The notes below the pieces were generated by a model that saw only the letters and a program-made list of their open reading frames with translations, was not told the DNA's origin and did no database searches. This document shows positions 32,885 through 40,433 of a stretch of 64,000 nucleotides of DNA, in pieces (position 1 is the first letter of the stretch; the number at the start of each line of letters is the position of its first letter). Source of the DNA: Actinoplanes sp. NBC_00393 (GTDB taxonomy: Bacteria > Actinomycetota > Actinomycetes > Mycobacteriales > Micromonosporaceae); NCBI RefSeq assembly GCF_036053395.1, contig NZ_CP107942.1:3066501-3130500 (forward strand), read 5' to 3'. The translations under genes were made by a program, and so were the position numbers.

Positions 32885-33643
32885 TCAGCCCAGCCACGGC
32901 GGGGCGACTCCCCAGCCCCAGTGCGGCACCGGGGCCTGCCGGGGCGGATCGGCGCCGGGCTGCGAGTTGGCCAGCGCCAGGCGGGTGCCCCACTCGAGGT
33001 AGCCCATGAAGGCGGCCCGGAACTCGGGGTCGTCGGGCAGGCCGACCTCGTCGGCGGCGTCAGCGAGCAGGCTCACCCAGCGGCGCCGCTGCGGCTCGGT
33101 GATCGCCTTGTCCAGGTGATGGGCGAGCATGTGCGGGTATCCGCCGCGCTCGCCGGTGTAGCGGGCCGGGCCGCCGAACACCTCGGCCAGCCACATCGCG
33201 ACGTGCCGCGGGTGCCCGGGGTCCATGTGGGCGAAGAGCGGCCCGACCACGTCGTCGGCGGTCACCTTGTCGTAGAAGCGCTCGGTCAGCCGCTCGAACG
33301 CCTCAGCGCCGCCGGCCCACTCGTACAGGCTCGGCACCGCGCGGCCCTCGCCCCGCACGGTGGTCGGCTCGTAGTGGCGCATCTCCTGGATGGACTCGAT
33401 GTAGGGGCGGATCTCGGCCAGGAAGCCGGGGAACAGGTCGCCGCCCCGGAAGCCCTTGAGATGGTCCTCCGCCGAGGTCCAGGTGATCCGCAGAATGTAG
33501 GCGGACGGCTCGTCGGTGCAGCGGCTCAGCTCGTAGTCGACGCACTGCGGCGCCTGCGCCAGGAACCGCTGCGCCCGGGAGTAGGCCTGCTCGAATGCTG
33601 TCGTGTCACCGGAGATCTGGTACCGGATGTATTCGACCGTCAT
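32885..33643 (-). CDS. Antibiotic-biosynthesis-monooxygenase / truncated haemoglobin fusion
   Basis: A 252-residue two-domain protein. Residues 1-95 are an ABM-type ferredoxin-like domain (VEYIRYQISGDTTAFEQAYS; CVDYELSRCTDEPSAYILRI, TWTSAEDHLKGFRGG). Residues about 105-235 are a group II truncated haemoglobin, with LTERFYDKVTADDVVGPLFA, FGGPARYTGERGGYPHMLAH and the proximal His followed by LDKAITEPQRRRWVSLL. Fusions of this kind are known in actinomycetes. A role in oxygen-dependent oxidation or NO/peroxide handling is plausible but not shown. ATG 33643 starts exactly at the ABM domain; a GTG-type start at 33679 is less likely. It is downstream of the two-component pair, in the same direction. 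Confidence 0.88.
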   Translation of the reverse strand: MTVEYIRYQISGDTTAFEQAYSRAQRFLAQAPQCVDYELSRCTDEPSAYILRITWTSAEDHLKGFRGGDLFPGFLAEIRPYIESIQEMRHYEPTTVRGEGRAVPSLYEWAGGAEAFERLTERFYDKVTADDVVGPLFAHMDPGHPRHVAMWLAEVFGGPARYTGERGGYPHMLAHHLDKAITEPQRRRWVSLLADAADEVGLPDDPEFRAAFMGYLEWGTRLALANSQPGADPPRQAPVPHWGWGVAPPWLG

Positions 33644-33691
33644 GGCGTCCACCGTAGACCTTTGTAACTCTGTAAGCATGTAATCAAATTG

Positions 33692-34339
33692 TCAGCCGTT
33701 GTTGAGGAACGCCAGCACGGCCATCACCCGGCGGTTGTCGTCGTCCGACGGGGCCAGATCGAGCTTGGTGAAGATGCTCGCGATGTGCTTGCTGACCGCG
33801 CTCTCGCTCAGGAACAGCCGCTGGGCGACGGCGGCGTTGGAGCGGCCCTGCGCCATCAGCTCGAGCACGGCGTTCTCCCGCGGGGTGAGCCGGGCCAGCG
33901 GGGAGCCGGCGCCGCCCGAAGTGAGCAGTTTCGCGATGACCTGCGGGTCCATCGCGGTGCCGCCGGCCGCGACCCGGCGTACCGCGTCGGCGAACTGGTC
34001 GCCGTTGAGCACCCGGTCCTTGAGCAGGTAGCCGACCGCGCCGGCGCCGTCGGCCAGCAGCTCGCGGGCGTAGAGCTGCTCGACGTGCTGGGACAGCACC
34101 AGGACGGGCAGGCCCGGGTTCTCCCGCCGGGCCTGCAGGGCGGCCTGCAGGCCCTCGTCGGTGAAGGTGGGCGGTAGGCGTACGTCGATGATCGCCACAT
34201 CGGGCCGGTGCTTGGCCAGGGCGTCGCGCAGCGACGGGCCGTCGCCGACGGCGGCGGCGATCGTGAAACCGTGACTCTCCAGCAGCAGGACCAGGCCGTC
34301 CCTCAGCAGGTGGAGGTCCTCGGCGAGGACAACACGCAT
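33692..34339 (-). CDS. NarL/LuxR-type response regulator
   Basis: A 215-residue response regulator. The receiver domain (1-120) has acidic pocket VVLAEDLHLL, phospho-acceptor Asp in VAIIDVRLPPTFTDEG, the Ser/Thr in LVLSQHVE and Lys in VGYLLKDRVL. The C-terminal LuxR HTH (about 150-215) has LTPRENAVLELMAQGRSNAA, VAQRLFLSESAVSKHIASIF. It overlaps the 3' end of the sensor kinase by 37 bp, so they are coupled and form one phosphorelay. Targets are unknown; the haemoglobin fusion 48 bp downstream is a candidate. Confidence 0.93.
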   Translation of the reverse strand: MRVVLAEDLHLLRDGLVLLLESHGFTIAAAVGDGPSLRDALAKHRPDVAIIDVRLPPTFTDEGLQAALQARRENPGLPVLVLSQHVEQLYARELLADGAGAVGYLLKDRVLNGDQFADAVRRVAAGGTAMDPQVIAKLLTSGGAGSPLARLTPRENAVLELMAQGRSNAAVAQRLFLSESAVSKHIASIFTKLDLAPSDDDNRRVMAVLAFLNNG

Positions 34340-36222
34340 GGGACCTCCACGGTGATGACGGTCGGGCCGCCGGCCGGGCTGTGCAGGGTCAGGGTTCCGT
34401 CGAAGCTGGTCAGGCGCTGGGTGATGCCGTTCAGCCCGGTGCCGCGGGCCGGGTCGGCGCCGCCGGGGCCGTCGTCGGTGACGACCATACGCAGGACGCC
34501 GTCGTGATGGGACAGGGTGAGGGTGACGTGCGAGGCGACGCGGGCCGCGTTGGCCAGGGTCTCGCAGGCGGTGAAGTAGACGGCGGACTCGACCGGCGGT
34601 TCGGGGCGGCCGGGCAGGTCGGCGTGCACGGTCACCGGCAGTGGGGTGTCCAGCGCGATTGCGCGTACCGCGTCGGCCAGTCCCCGTTCGGCCAGGACCG
34701 GCGGGTGGATGCCGCGGACCAGGTCGCGCAGCTCGGTCAGCGCGGTCGCCGACGCGTCCTGGGCCTGGGCGAGCAGCTGCCGGGCCCGCGCCGGGTCGGT
34801 CTCCATCAGCCGGGCGACGGCGCCCAGGCCGAGGCCGACCGCGATCAGCCGGGCCTGCGGGCCGTCGTGCAGGTCGCGTTCGATGCGGCGCAGTTCGGCG
34901 GCCTGCGAGTCGACCACATCGGTACGGCTGGTGCGCAGCTCGGCGACCCGCAGGGCGAGGACCGTCGCGGCCGTCGGGCGCAGCAGCGCGCTGTCCCACC
35001 GCAGCCGTAGTCGCAGCACCGGGACCGCGGACACCAGGCCCAGTGCGGTGATCGCCAGTCCGATCGGGATGCTCGTCCAGTCCGGGACCGACGACGGGAC
35101 GACACCGGCGTACTCGAAGGCGTACCAGAGCCAGAACGGTGTCACCCAGTAGCCGCTGGCCAGGCCGACCGGCACGCCCCACGGCAACCAGGACAGCGGC
35201 TGCCAGACCAGGCCGAAGAACCCGAAGATCACCAGGGCGGCCGGGACGAACGACAGTGGGGCCAGCAGCAGGCCGCCGAGGGCCCACAGCTGGTCGCGCC
35301 AGGTGGCCGGGTCGCCGCTGATCCAGCCGTACCGCTGCATGCTGACCGCGTCGGACCGTTCGGTGTAGAGGCCACGGCCGACCCGGTAGGTGCCGTCCTC
35401 GCCGAGCGGCGGCGGCGCCGGGAACGGCCGGTAGGGGCTGGGCAGGTCCACGCCGGTCCAGCGGTGCGCGAACCGGCGGTAGATCTCGGCCAGCGGGCGG
35501 GTCAGCATGGTGACGCTCAGCAGCAGGCCGCCCAGGCTGAGCACCACCGCGACCGTGGCCAGCAGCGCGGCGCCGAACGCGGCGAGCGAGAGCCCGGCAA
35601 GACCGGCGACCTGCCAGGTGGCGTCCCAGGCCCGGCCGATCCATCGCTGCTTGCGCTCCGTGCGCACGGTTTCCCGGCGCAGGAGCGCCTGCGTCGCCTG
35701 GCCATACCTGCGCAGAGCGGCCGGCGCGACCAGCACGGCGACCGTGACCGCGGTGAGGGCAGCGAGCACGGACCACGGCCACGGCTGGAAGATCAGCACG
35801 AGCACCCCGGTGACGATCAAGGCCGGCGGGAGCAGGACGGGCAGGGCGCTGGAGAACGGGGCGAGCATCAGCCACCGCCACTCGCGACCGGCCTCCTCGT
35901 CGTCGGCGTAGTGGTCCATCCGGCTCATCCAGGCCGGGATCCTCGGGGACTTGAACAGGGTGTTCGCGTGCACGTACCAGCCGTCGGCGCGGCGCTGCGG
36001 CACGGGCGGCGGCAACCGGTCGACGTCCGGCAGGTCGGCGCCGGCCCAGTCGCGGGCCAGGCGCCGGCCGAGCCCGGCCAGCCGGATCTGGCCGGCCACC
36101 GCGGACGGGAAGGGCGCGAGCAGGGTCACGGCGGTCAGGACGATCCATCCGTACGCGAAACCGGCTGCCGCCAGCACGACAAGGACGAAACATCGGGGTA
36201 CGGCGAGCGCGTGGCGAGTCAT
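34303..36222 (-). CDS. Membrane sensor histidine kinase (HisKA_3 type)
   Basis: A 639-residue kinase. The N-terminal 400 residues hold two similar membrane units: a pair of helices, a loop, then further helices (AAAGFAYGWIVLTAVTLLAP; PWPWSVLAALTAVTVAVLV; ATVAVVLSLGGLLLSVTML; LGGLLLAPLSFVPAALVIFG). The dimerisation and phospho-acceptor helix has RRIERDLHDGPQARLIAVGL (His in LHDG) and the HATPase domain has DDGPGGADPARGTGLNGIT. This is the two-component kinase with PF13796-like sensor. ATG 36222 is taken as the start since the membrane segment begins there. It is divergent from the VOC gene. Confidence 0.88.
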   Translation of the reverse strand: MTRHALAVPRCFVLVVLAAAGFAYGWIVLTAVTLLAPFPSAVAGQIRLAGLGRRLARDWAGADLPDVDRLPPPVPQRRADGWYVHANTLFKSPRIPAWMSRMDHYADDEEAGREWRWLMLAPFSSALPVLLPPALIVTGVLVLIFQPWPWSVLAALTAVTVAVLVAPAALRRYGQATQALLRRETVRTERKQRWIGRAWDATWQVAGLAGLSLAAFGAALLATVAVVLSLGGLLLSVTMLTRPLAEIYRRFAHRWTGVDLPSPYRPFPAPPPLGEDGTYRVGRGLYTERSDAVSMQRYGWISGDPATWRDQLWALGGLLLAPLSFVPAALVIFGFFGLVWQPLSWLPWGVPVGLASGYWVTPFWLWYAFEYAGVVPSSVPDWTSIPIGLAITALGLVSAVPVLRLRLRWDSALLRPTAATVLALRVAELRTSRTDVVDSQAAELRRIERDLHDGPQARLIAVGLGLGAVARLMETDPARARQLLAQAQDASATALTELRDLVRGIHPPVLAERGLADAVRAIALDTPLPVTVHADLPGRPEPPVESAVYFTACETLANAARVASHVTLTLSHHDGVLRMVVTDDGPGGADPARGTGLNGITQRLTSFDGTLTLHSPAGGPTVITVEVPCVLSSPRTSTC

Positions 36223-36327
36223 GAGAAGAGTCTTCGCCGGCGCGGCCCCCACCACATGCGGGCAGGCTACCCAGGTGGGGTGCAGGTAGGTACAGCCGTG
36301 CCGGGAGAATTGTGGTAGATCTGGCTG

Positions 36328-37038
36328 ATGATTGGCACGTTGCGGACCATCGTGCTGGACGCACGCGACATCGGCGGGCTCTCCGCGTTCTACACCGGAC
36401 TGGCCGGCTGGACCCAGGTCTACGCCGACGACGAGTGGATCACTCTGACCACTCCCGACGGCTGGCGGATCGCCATGCAGTCCGCACCGGACCACACTCC
36501 GCCGCAGTGGCCCGACCCCGCGCACCCGCAACAGGCCCACCTGGACCTGCGCGTGCCCGACCTGGACGCCGCGGCCGAGCAGGCCGTCACGCTGGGCGCC
36601 ACCCCGCAGCGCCGCAACCAGACCTGGCACACCCTCACCGATCCGGCCGGCCACCCGTTCGACCTGTGCCTGAAGGCCGACGATCCGCAGGTCACGCTGA
36701 TGGGCGTGATGCTGGACTGCCCCGACGCCAAGGAGCTGAGCGTCTTCTACAGCGAGCTGCTCGGCAAGCCGGTCACCTACGCCGGCGACGGCATGGCGAT
36801 GATCGGCGAGGACGGCGCGCATCCGGTGCTGTTCCAGCAGGTCGAGCGGTACGTGGCGCCGCGCTGGCCGGACCCGGCGTACCCGCAGCAGTTCCACCTC
36901 GACGTCACCGTCGACGACATCGAGACGGCCGAGCCGGCGGCCCTGGCGATCGGCGCCACCCGGTTGCCCGCGTCCGGCGCGAACTGGCGGGTCTACGCCG
37001 ACCCGGCCGGCAAGCCGTTCTGCCTCTGCTGGGATTGA
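36328..37038 (+). CDS. Double-domain VOC (glyoxalase/bleomycin-resistance) protein
   Basis: A 236-residue protein of two vicinal-oxygen-chelate modules. Module one (about 1-117) has TLRTIVLDARDIGGLSAFYT and AHLDLRVPDLDAAAEQAVTL. Module two (about 122-236) has LMGVMLDCPDAKELSVFYSE and FHLDVTVDDIETAEPAALAI. Each ends in the strand DPAGHPFDLC or DPAGKPFCLC. The metal-site His in HLDL and HLDV is present. These proteins bind small molecules or act as dioxygenases or isomerases; function here is unknown. It faces the histidine kinase gene and converges with the membrane-protein gene. Confidence 0.85.
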   Translation: MIGTLRTIVLDARDIGGLSAFYTGLAGWTQVYADDEWITLTTPDGWRIAMQSAPDHTPPQWPDPAHPQQAHLDLRVPDLDAAAEQAVTLGATPQRRNQTWHTLTDPAGHPFDLCLKADDPQVTLMGVMLDCPDAKELSVFYSELLGKPVTYAGDGMAMIGEDGAHPVLFQQVERYVAPRWPDPAYPQQFHLDVTVDDIETAEPAALAIGATRLPASGANWRVYADPAGKPFCLCWD

Positions 37039-37045
37039 CCGGTCG

Positions 37046-37666
37046 TCAGTGGCCGACGAGTTGCGGGGCCAGGACGACCGTGACGAAGCGGATCGCCCGG
37101 CCCAGCAGGCACGTCACCGCGAACGCCGCCGGGCGAAGGGGTGTGCGGCCCAGGTAGACGCTGGCGGCCATCAGCGGTGGCACTCCGGTCACGGCGCTGA
37201 CCAGCAGCACCCCGGTCGCCTGCCGGGGACGGTCCATCTGCTCGACGAGTCGCGCACCGGCCGCCTTCGGGCGCGCAAGCATCGTGCCGACCCGGCCCGG
37301 TTGTCTCGATCGGTTCGGTGCGGCTCTGCTCAGCCGGCGCCGCAGCCAGGTCGAGTGGATCGCGCCGCGTGCGGCGAGGAAGGTCAGGACCTTGCCCGCG
37401 GTCTGGCCGGCAGCGGCGGCCACGCCGAGGGCGAACGTGACGGCCACGGCCATCGGAGCGAAGACAGCCAGGAGTACCACCGCGGCGGTGTTCAGCGCCT
37501 TCGCCGGCGGCGACCAGTTCCACCGGTAGATGCGCCGATCGACGCGGGCGAAGTAGTTCGGGCTCAGCAGCGGCCAGCGCAGGAACATCAGGCTGAGCAA
37601 CTGGTCGATGACCATGAACTGGACCAGGAAGATCGCGATCGGCAGGGCGGTGGCGGGCCGCAGCAC
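37046..37666 (-). CDS. Membrane protein, probably frameshifted near its start
   Basis: A 206-residue hydrophobic protein read from GTG 37666: LPIAIFLVQFMVIDQLLSLM, ALNTAAVVLLAVFAPMAVAV, QATGVLLVSAVTGVPPLMAA and a last helix to QLVGH, about four or five helices. I do not recognise the family. A much better start, ATG 37695-37697 with GGAAA upstream and abutting the stop of the regulator fragment, opens in a different frame. Removing one base near 37673 would give a continuous MDVASVFRLIVLRPATALPI reading. So the gene may be broken by a one-base insertion, or uses the GTG. Confidence 0.6.
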   Translation of the reverse strand: MLRPATALPIAIFLVQFMVIDQLLSLMFLRWPLLSPNYFARVDRRIYRWNWSPPAKALNTAAVVLLAVFAPMAVAVTFALGVAAAAGQTAGKVLTFLAARGAIHSTWLRRRLSRAAPNRSRQPGRVGTMLARPKAAGARLVEQMDRPRQATGVLLVSAVTGVPPLMAASVYLGRTPLRPAAFAVTCLLGRAIRFVTVVLAPQLVGH

Positions 37667-37697
37667 GATCAGTGCGGAAGACCGAGGCGACGTCCAT

Positions 37698-37955
37698 CTA
37701 GATGTTTCCTTTCGGTACGGCGTCGCCGTCTCCGGCGGTGCTCAGGGTCATGGCGGCAGCTGCCACCACGTCGGGTGTGAGGTGCAGCGAGAACGGCGTG
37801 GTCTCGTAGTACTTGAGCGCCTTGCCGTCGCCGGGCAGCTCCAGGTGCGCGGTGACCAGGCCGGCCTTCTCCAGCTTCTTGAGGTGCACCTGCAGCAGGG
37901 CGCGGCTGATCCCCAGATCCCTGATAAATCGTGTGCCGCATCGGGTGGTCCGCCC
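37698..37955 (-). pseudogene. 5'-truncated ArsR/winged-helix regulator remnant
   Basis: The reading frame downstream of an in-frame TAG (37958-37956) encodes RFIRDLGISRALLQVHLKKL, then EKAGLVTAHLELPGDGKALK and a wing ending YYETTPFSLHLTPDVV. That is the recognition helix and wing of an ArsR-like winged-helix protein. The first 40 or so residues of such a protein are missing, and the only start codon within the frame (GTG 37889) lies in the middle of the recognition helix. The stop directly abuts the ATG of the membrane-protein frame, so the two were one operon. The divergent phosphotransferase starts only 16 bp upstream. Confidence 0.65.
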
Positions 37956-37970
37956 CTAGGGTGTGCGCTC

Positions 37971-38924
37971 GTGCGCGCGAACGACTGGAACGATCCCGGC
38001 TGGCGGGCCGGCGCCGAAGACTGGATCAAGAGCCGGCTGGCCGACCTGGGCACGCCGGTCACCGGCTCGATCGAGGAATTCCGGGTACGCCCGTGGTCGG
38101 TCACCCTTCGCGCGCCGACCGCCGCCGGAACCCGCTGGTTCAAGGCGAACACCACCGACTGCCGGTACGAGGCGGCGCTCGCCTCCGCGCTGACCCGGAT
38201 CGCGCCGGGCGCCACCCTGCCCCCGCTGGCCGTCGACACCGAACGCGGCTGGATGCTGACCGCCGACGCGGGTCCGACGCTGCGCTCGACGCTGAACGCG
38301 GACAGCCGGCTGGACACGTGGGTCGAGGTGCTTCAGGCGTACGCCCGATTGCAGCGCGCCACCCAGCCCCATGTCGCCGCCCTGCTTGCCCTCGGCGTGC
38401 CTGACCAGCGGGTTCCGCTGTTGCCCGGCCACCTGGCCGGCCTGCTGGCCGACCCGCAGGTGCGCGCCCAGCTGGACCCCGCCGTGCCGGCCCTCGGTCC
38501 GTCGTTCAGCTCGTGGTGCGCCGAGCTGGCGGCCGACGGCATCCCGGCCGCTCTGCAACATGACGACCTGCACGACAACAACGTCTTTCCCGGCCTGCGC
38601 TTCTTCGACTGGGGCGACGCCAGCATCGCGCACCCGTTCGGCTCGCTGCTGGTCGCGCTGAACGTCATGCACGACGCGCTCGACCCGGCGGACCGCCCGG
38701 TCGCACTCCCCCGGCTCCGCGACGCCTACCTGGAACCGTGGTCCGACCTGGCCTCCCCTTCGACGCTGCGCCGTTCAGCCACGCTGGCCTGCCGCGTAAC
38801 CCGCGTCTCCCGAGCCATGTCCTGGCAGCGCTCCCTCCGCGACGCCGCCGTCCCGGTCTCCGACTCCTTCCGCGCCGCCCCCGCCGCCTGGCTCAACGAA
38901 CTCCCCACCGCTACAACGGTGTAG
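37971..38924 (+). CDS. Aminoglycoside phosphotransferase (APH)-family protein
   Basis: A 317-residue small-molecule kinase of the APH/choline-kinase fold. It has the N-lobe strand RPWSVTLRAPTAAGTRWFKA (Lys in WFKAN for ATP), the catalytic loop IPAALQHDDLHDNNVFPGLR (Asp in HDDLHDNN) and the metal-binding FFDWGDASIAHPFGSLLVAL. The substrate may be an aminoglycoside, homoserine, fructosamine or other alcohol; many actinomycete members are of unknown role. GTG 37971 is the first start before the conserved ANDWNDPGW; the open frame continues upstream without similarity. Confidence 0.83.
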   Translation: MRANDWNDPGWRAGAEDWIKSRLADLGTPVTGSIEEFRVRPWSVTLRAPTAAGTRWFKANTTDCRYEAALASALTRIAPGATLPPLAVDTERGWMLTADAGPTLRSTLNADSRLDTWVEVLQAYARLQRATQPHVAALLALGVPDQRVPLLPGHLAGLLADPQVRAQLDPAVPALGPSFSSWCAELAADGIPAALQHDDLHDNNVFPGLRFFDWGDASIAHPFGSLLVALNVMHDALDPADRPVALPRLRDAYLEPWSDLASPSTLRRSATLACRVTRVSRAMSWQRSLRDAAVPVSDSFRAAPAAWLNELPTATTV

Positions 38925-38947
38925 CCGCGCACTTTCGGCGCCTCGCC

Positions 38948-39029
38948 CATTCCATGCCTCAGCGCCGGCCGGGCTCGGCCAGCTGGCAGCCACGCACCTC
39001 ATCGCCGCCGCATTCCATGCCTCAGCGCC
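38948..39029. repeat. Two copies of a 19-bp repeat, 63 bp apart
   Basis: CATTCCATGCCTCAGCGCC occurs at 38948-38966 and 39011-39029 in the gap between the phosphotransferase and the next gene. The gap also has a GCCAGCTGGC dyad. No function can be assigned. Confidence 0.6.
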
Positions 39030-39085
39030 AGCGGGCAACCACGCGCCCAAATGGGCGACGCCGCGCGGGTGTCTGTGCCCGGCGA

Positions 39086-39595
39086 TCAGGTGGGCAGTCC
39101 ATGCCGGATCACGGTGACGCCGCTCGCGCCGGTGCACGGCCACAGGTCCAGGTGGTAGCGGAAGTGCGGTCCCGGCTGCGCGGACTTCGCCGCCGCGGGC
39201 GGCTCGGACGGCACGTGGGAGACCCGGATCCGGTATGCGCCCGCCGGGACCGCGACCCGGTGCTGCGGTCCGGGGCGTTCCATGCATCCGAAGACGTGGA
39301 CGGCGCCGCTCGGCACGGCGAGATCTGCTTCCACGACGTGCTCGGCGCCGGGTGGCAGCGGCGGTGCGGCCGCATGCGCTTGCAGGATCGTCTCGACGTG
39401 GTCGCTGCGGGCGGTTCCGACGGCGATCGAGCAGGGCCCGTCCAGGCCGATCCGCCACTCGTCGACCGCCTCGTCCGACCACGCCTCCGGCCAGTCGTAG
39501 TCACCGTCGTCCTCGGCCGCGGCCTGCCCGTCCACATCCTGGATGTAGAACTGGCCGTGTTCAGCCAGAACGACGGCCCGGCGCATCTGGTCCAC
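39086..39595 (-). CDS. Hypothetical protein (ComJ-like pattern)
   Basis: A 169-residue, rather acidic protein that is predicted to be mostly beta. It has AVVLAEHGQFYIQDVDGQAA near the start and a C-terminal half with GAVHVFGCMERPGPQHRVAV and PAGAYRIRVSHVPSEPP. The QFYIQD strand and the RVAVPAG-YRIRV pattern recall ComJ-like or jelly-roll proteins of Streptomyces, but I cannot assign a family with confidence. It is followed by a DUF2306 gene in the opposite order on the same strand. ATG 39595 or 39586 may be used. Confidence 0.55.
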   Translation of the reverse strand: MDQMRRAVVLAEHGQFYIQDVDGQAAAEDDGDYDWPEAWSDEAVDEWRIGLDGPCSIAVGTARSDHVETILQAHAAAPPLPPGAEHVVEADLAVPSGAVHVFGCMERPGPQHRVAVPAGAYRIRVSHVPSEPPAAAKSAQPGPHFRYHLDLWPCTGASGVTVIRHGLPT

Positions 39596-39628
39596 CTGCC
39601 GAACAGTAATAGAACCCGGCCGGGCGGA

Positions 39629-40234
39629 TCAGGTGCGTGGGCGGCGGATCAGCCATTCCGCGACGGCCAGGTTGATCAACCAGCCGGCGAGCAGTGTGCC
39701 CGTCTTGCCCCACGTGGTCAACGGGCCGGCTACGGCGAGCCAGGCGCCCTGGGTGAAGGCCTGCGTTCCGGCGCCCATCGCGATCGCGTAACCCCGGATC
39801 ATCCAGGCGCGATGCCGGCCGAAGGCACGCCGCCGGGCCGCAGAAAGGCCCAGGAGCAGCGACGCGACCATCCACAGCGCGACCGCGACGCGGATGGCGA
39901 CCAGCGGAGAGCTGTCGAGTTCGGTGCGCGGCAGGAACAGGGTCAGCCACAGGCCGCTCAGCGCGGCGAGCAGCCCGGCCGGGACCAGGATCCGCCCGGC
40001 CAGGCGATGCCAGCGCCTGCGGCGCAGGCCAGGCACGAACTGGAACGCGCCGAGGACGCTGAAGACGGTGACGCTGACGATGTGCAGGATGACGGGTACG
40101 GGCGCCGAAGTGATCCGTTCACTGTCCGGCAGAATCGGCGCCCCGCCCGCGAACTCCGCGAGCCGCGCACTGCCGGCGAACACCGGGACGGCGGCGAGCG
40201 CGAGCAGGCCGGCCGGGATGAGTTTTCGCACCAC
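39629..40234 (-). CDS. DUF2306 membrane protein
   Basis: A 201-residue protein with five or six transmembrane helices: LIPAGLLALAAVPVFAGSAR, PVILHIVSVTVFSVLGAFQF, IRVAVALWMVASLLLGLSAA and a last LAGWLINLAVAEWLI. It contains the family motif RRRRWHRLAGRILVPAGLLA, followed by SAARRRAFGRHRAWMIRGYA, with His residues at the membrane edge (RWHR, GRHR). DUF2306 proteins have no known activity. It is 34 bp upstream of the hypothetical at 39086-39595, so both may be one transcript. Confidence 0.82.
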   Translation of the reverse strand: MVRKLIPAGLLALAAVPVFAGSARLAEFAGGAPILPDSERITSAPVPVILHIVSVTVFSVLGAFQFVPGLRRRRWHRLAGRILVPAGLLAALSGLWLTLFLPRTELDSSPLVAIRVAVALWMVASLLLGLSAARRRAFGRHRAWMIRGYAIAMGAGTQAFTQGAWLAVAGPLTTWGKTGTLLAGWLINLAVAEWLIRRPRT

Positions 40235-40433
40235 CCGATCGTCGCGACGGGCGGTGCGGAACTCATCGGAGCGCAGGCCGCAGCGTCCCCGGTCGAAGGT
40301 CGGAGACGCCGGCCGTACTTTGGCACGAGCCGAGGAGAGCGTGAGCGCTGAATGACCAATCCCCCGCCTGCGCGGAGGTTCCCGAATCGAACGGAAGAGA
40401 AGGAAGCGTTCACATGGCCTCGGCTCGTGCCGG

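Noticed and set aside
36223..36327. GGTGGGG/CCCACC-type repeats between the kinase and VOC genes as an operator
   Set aside because: The arms are short and irregular; no symmetrical site could be defined.
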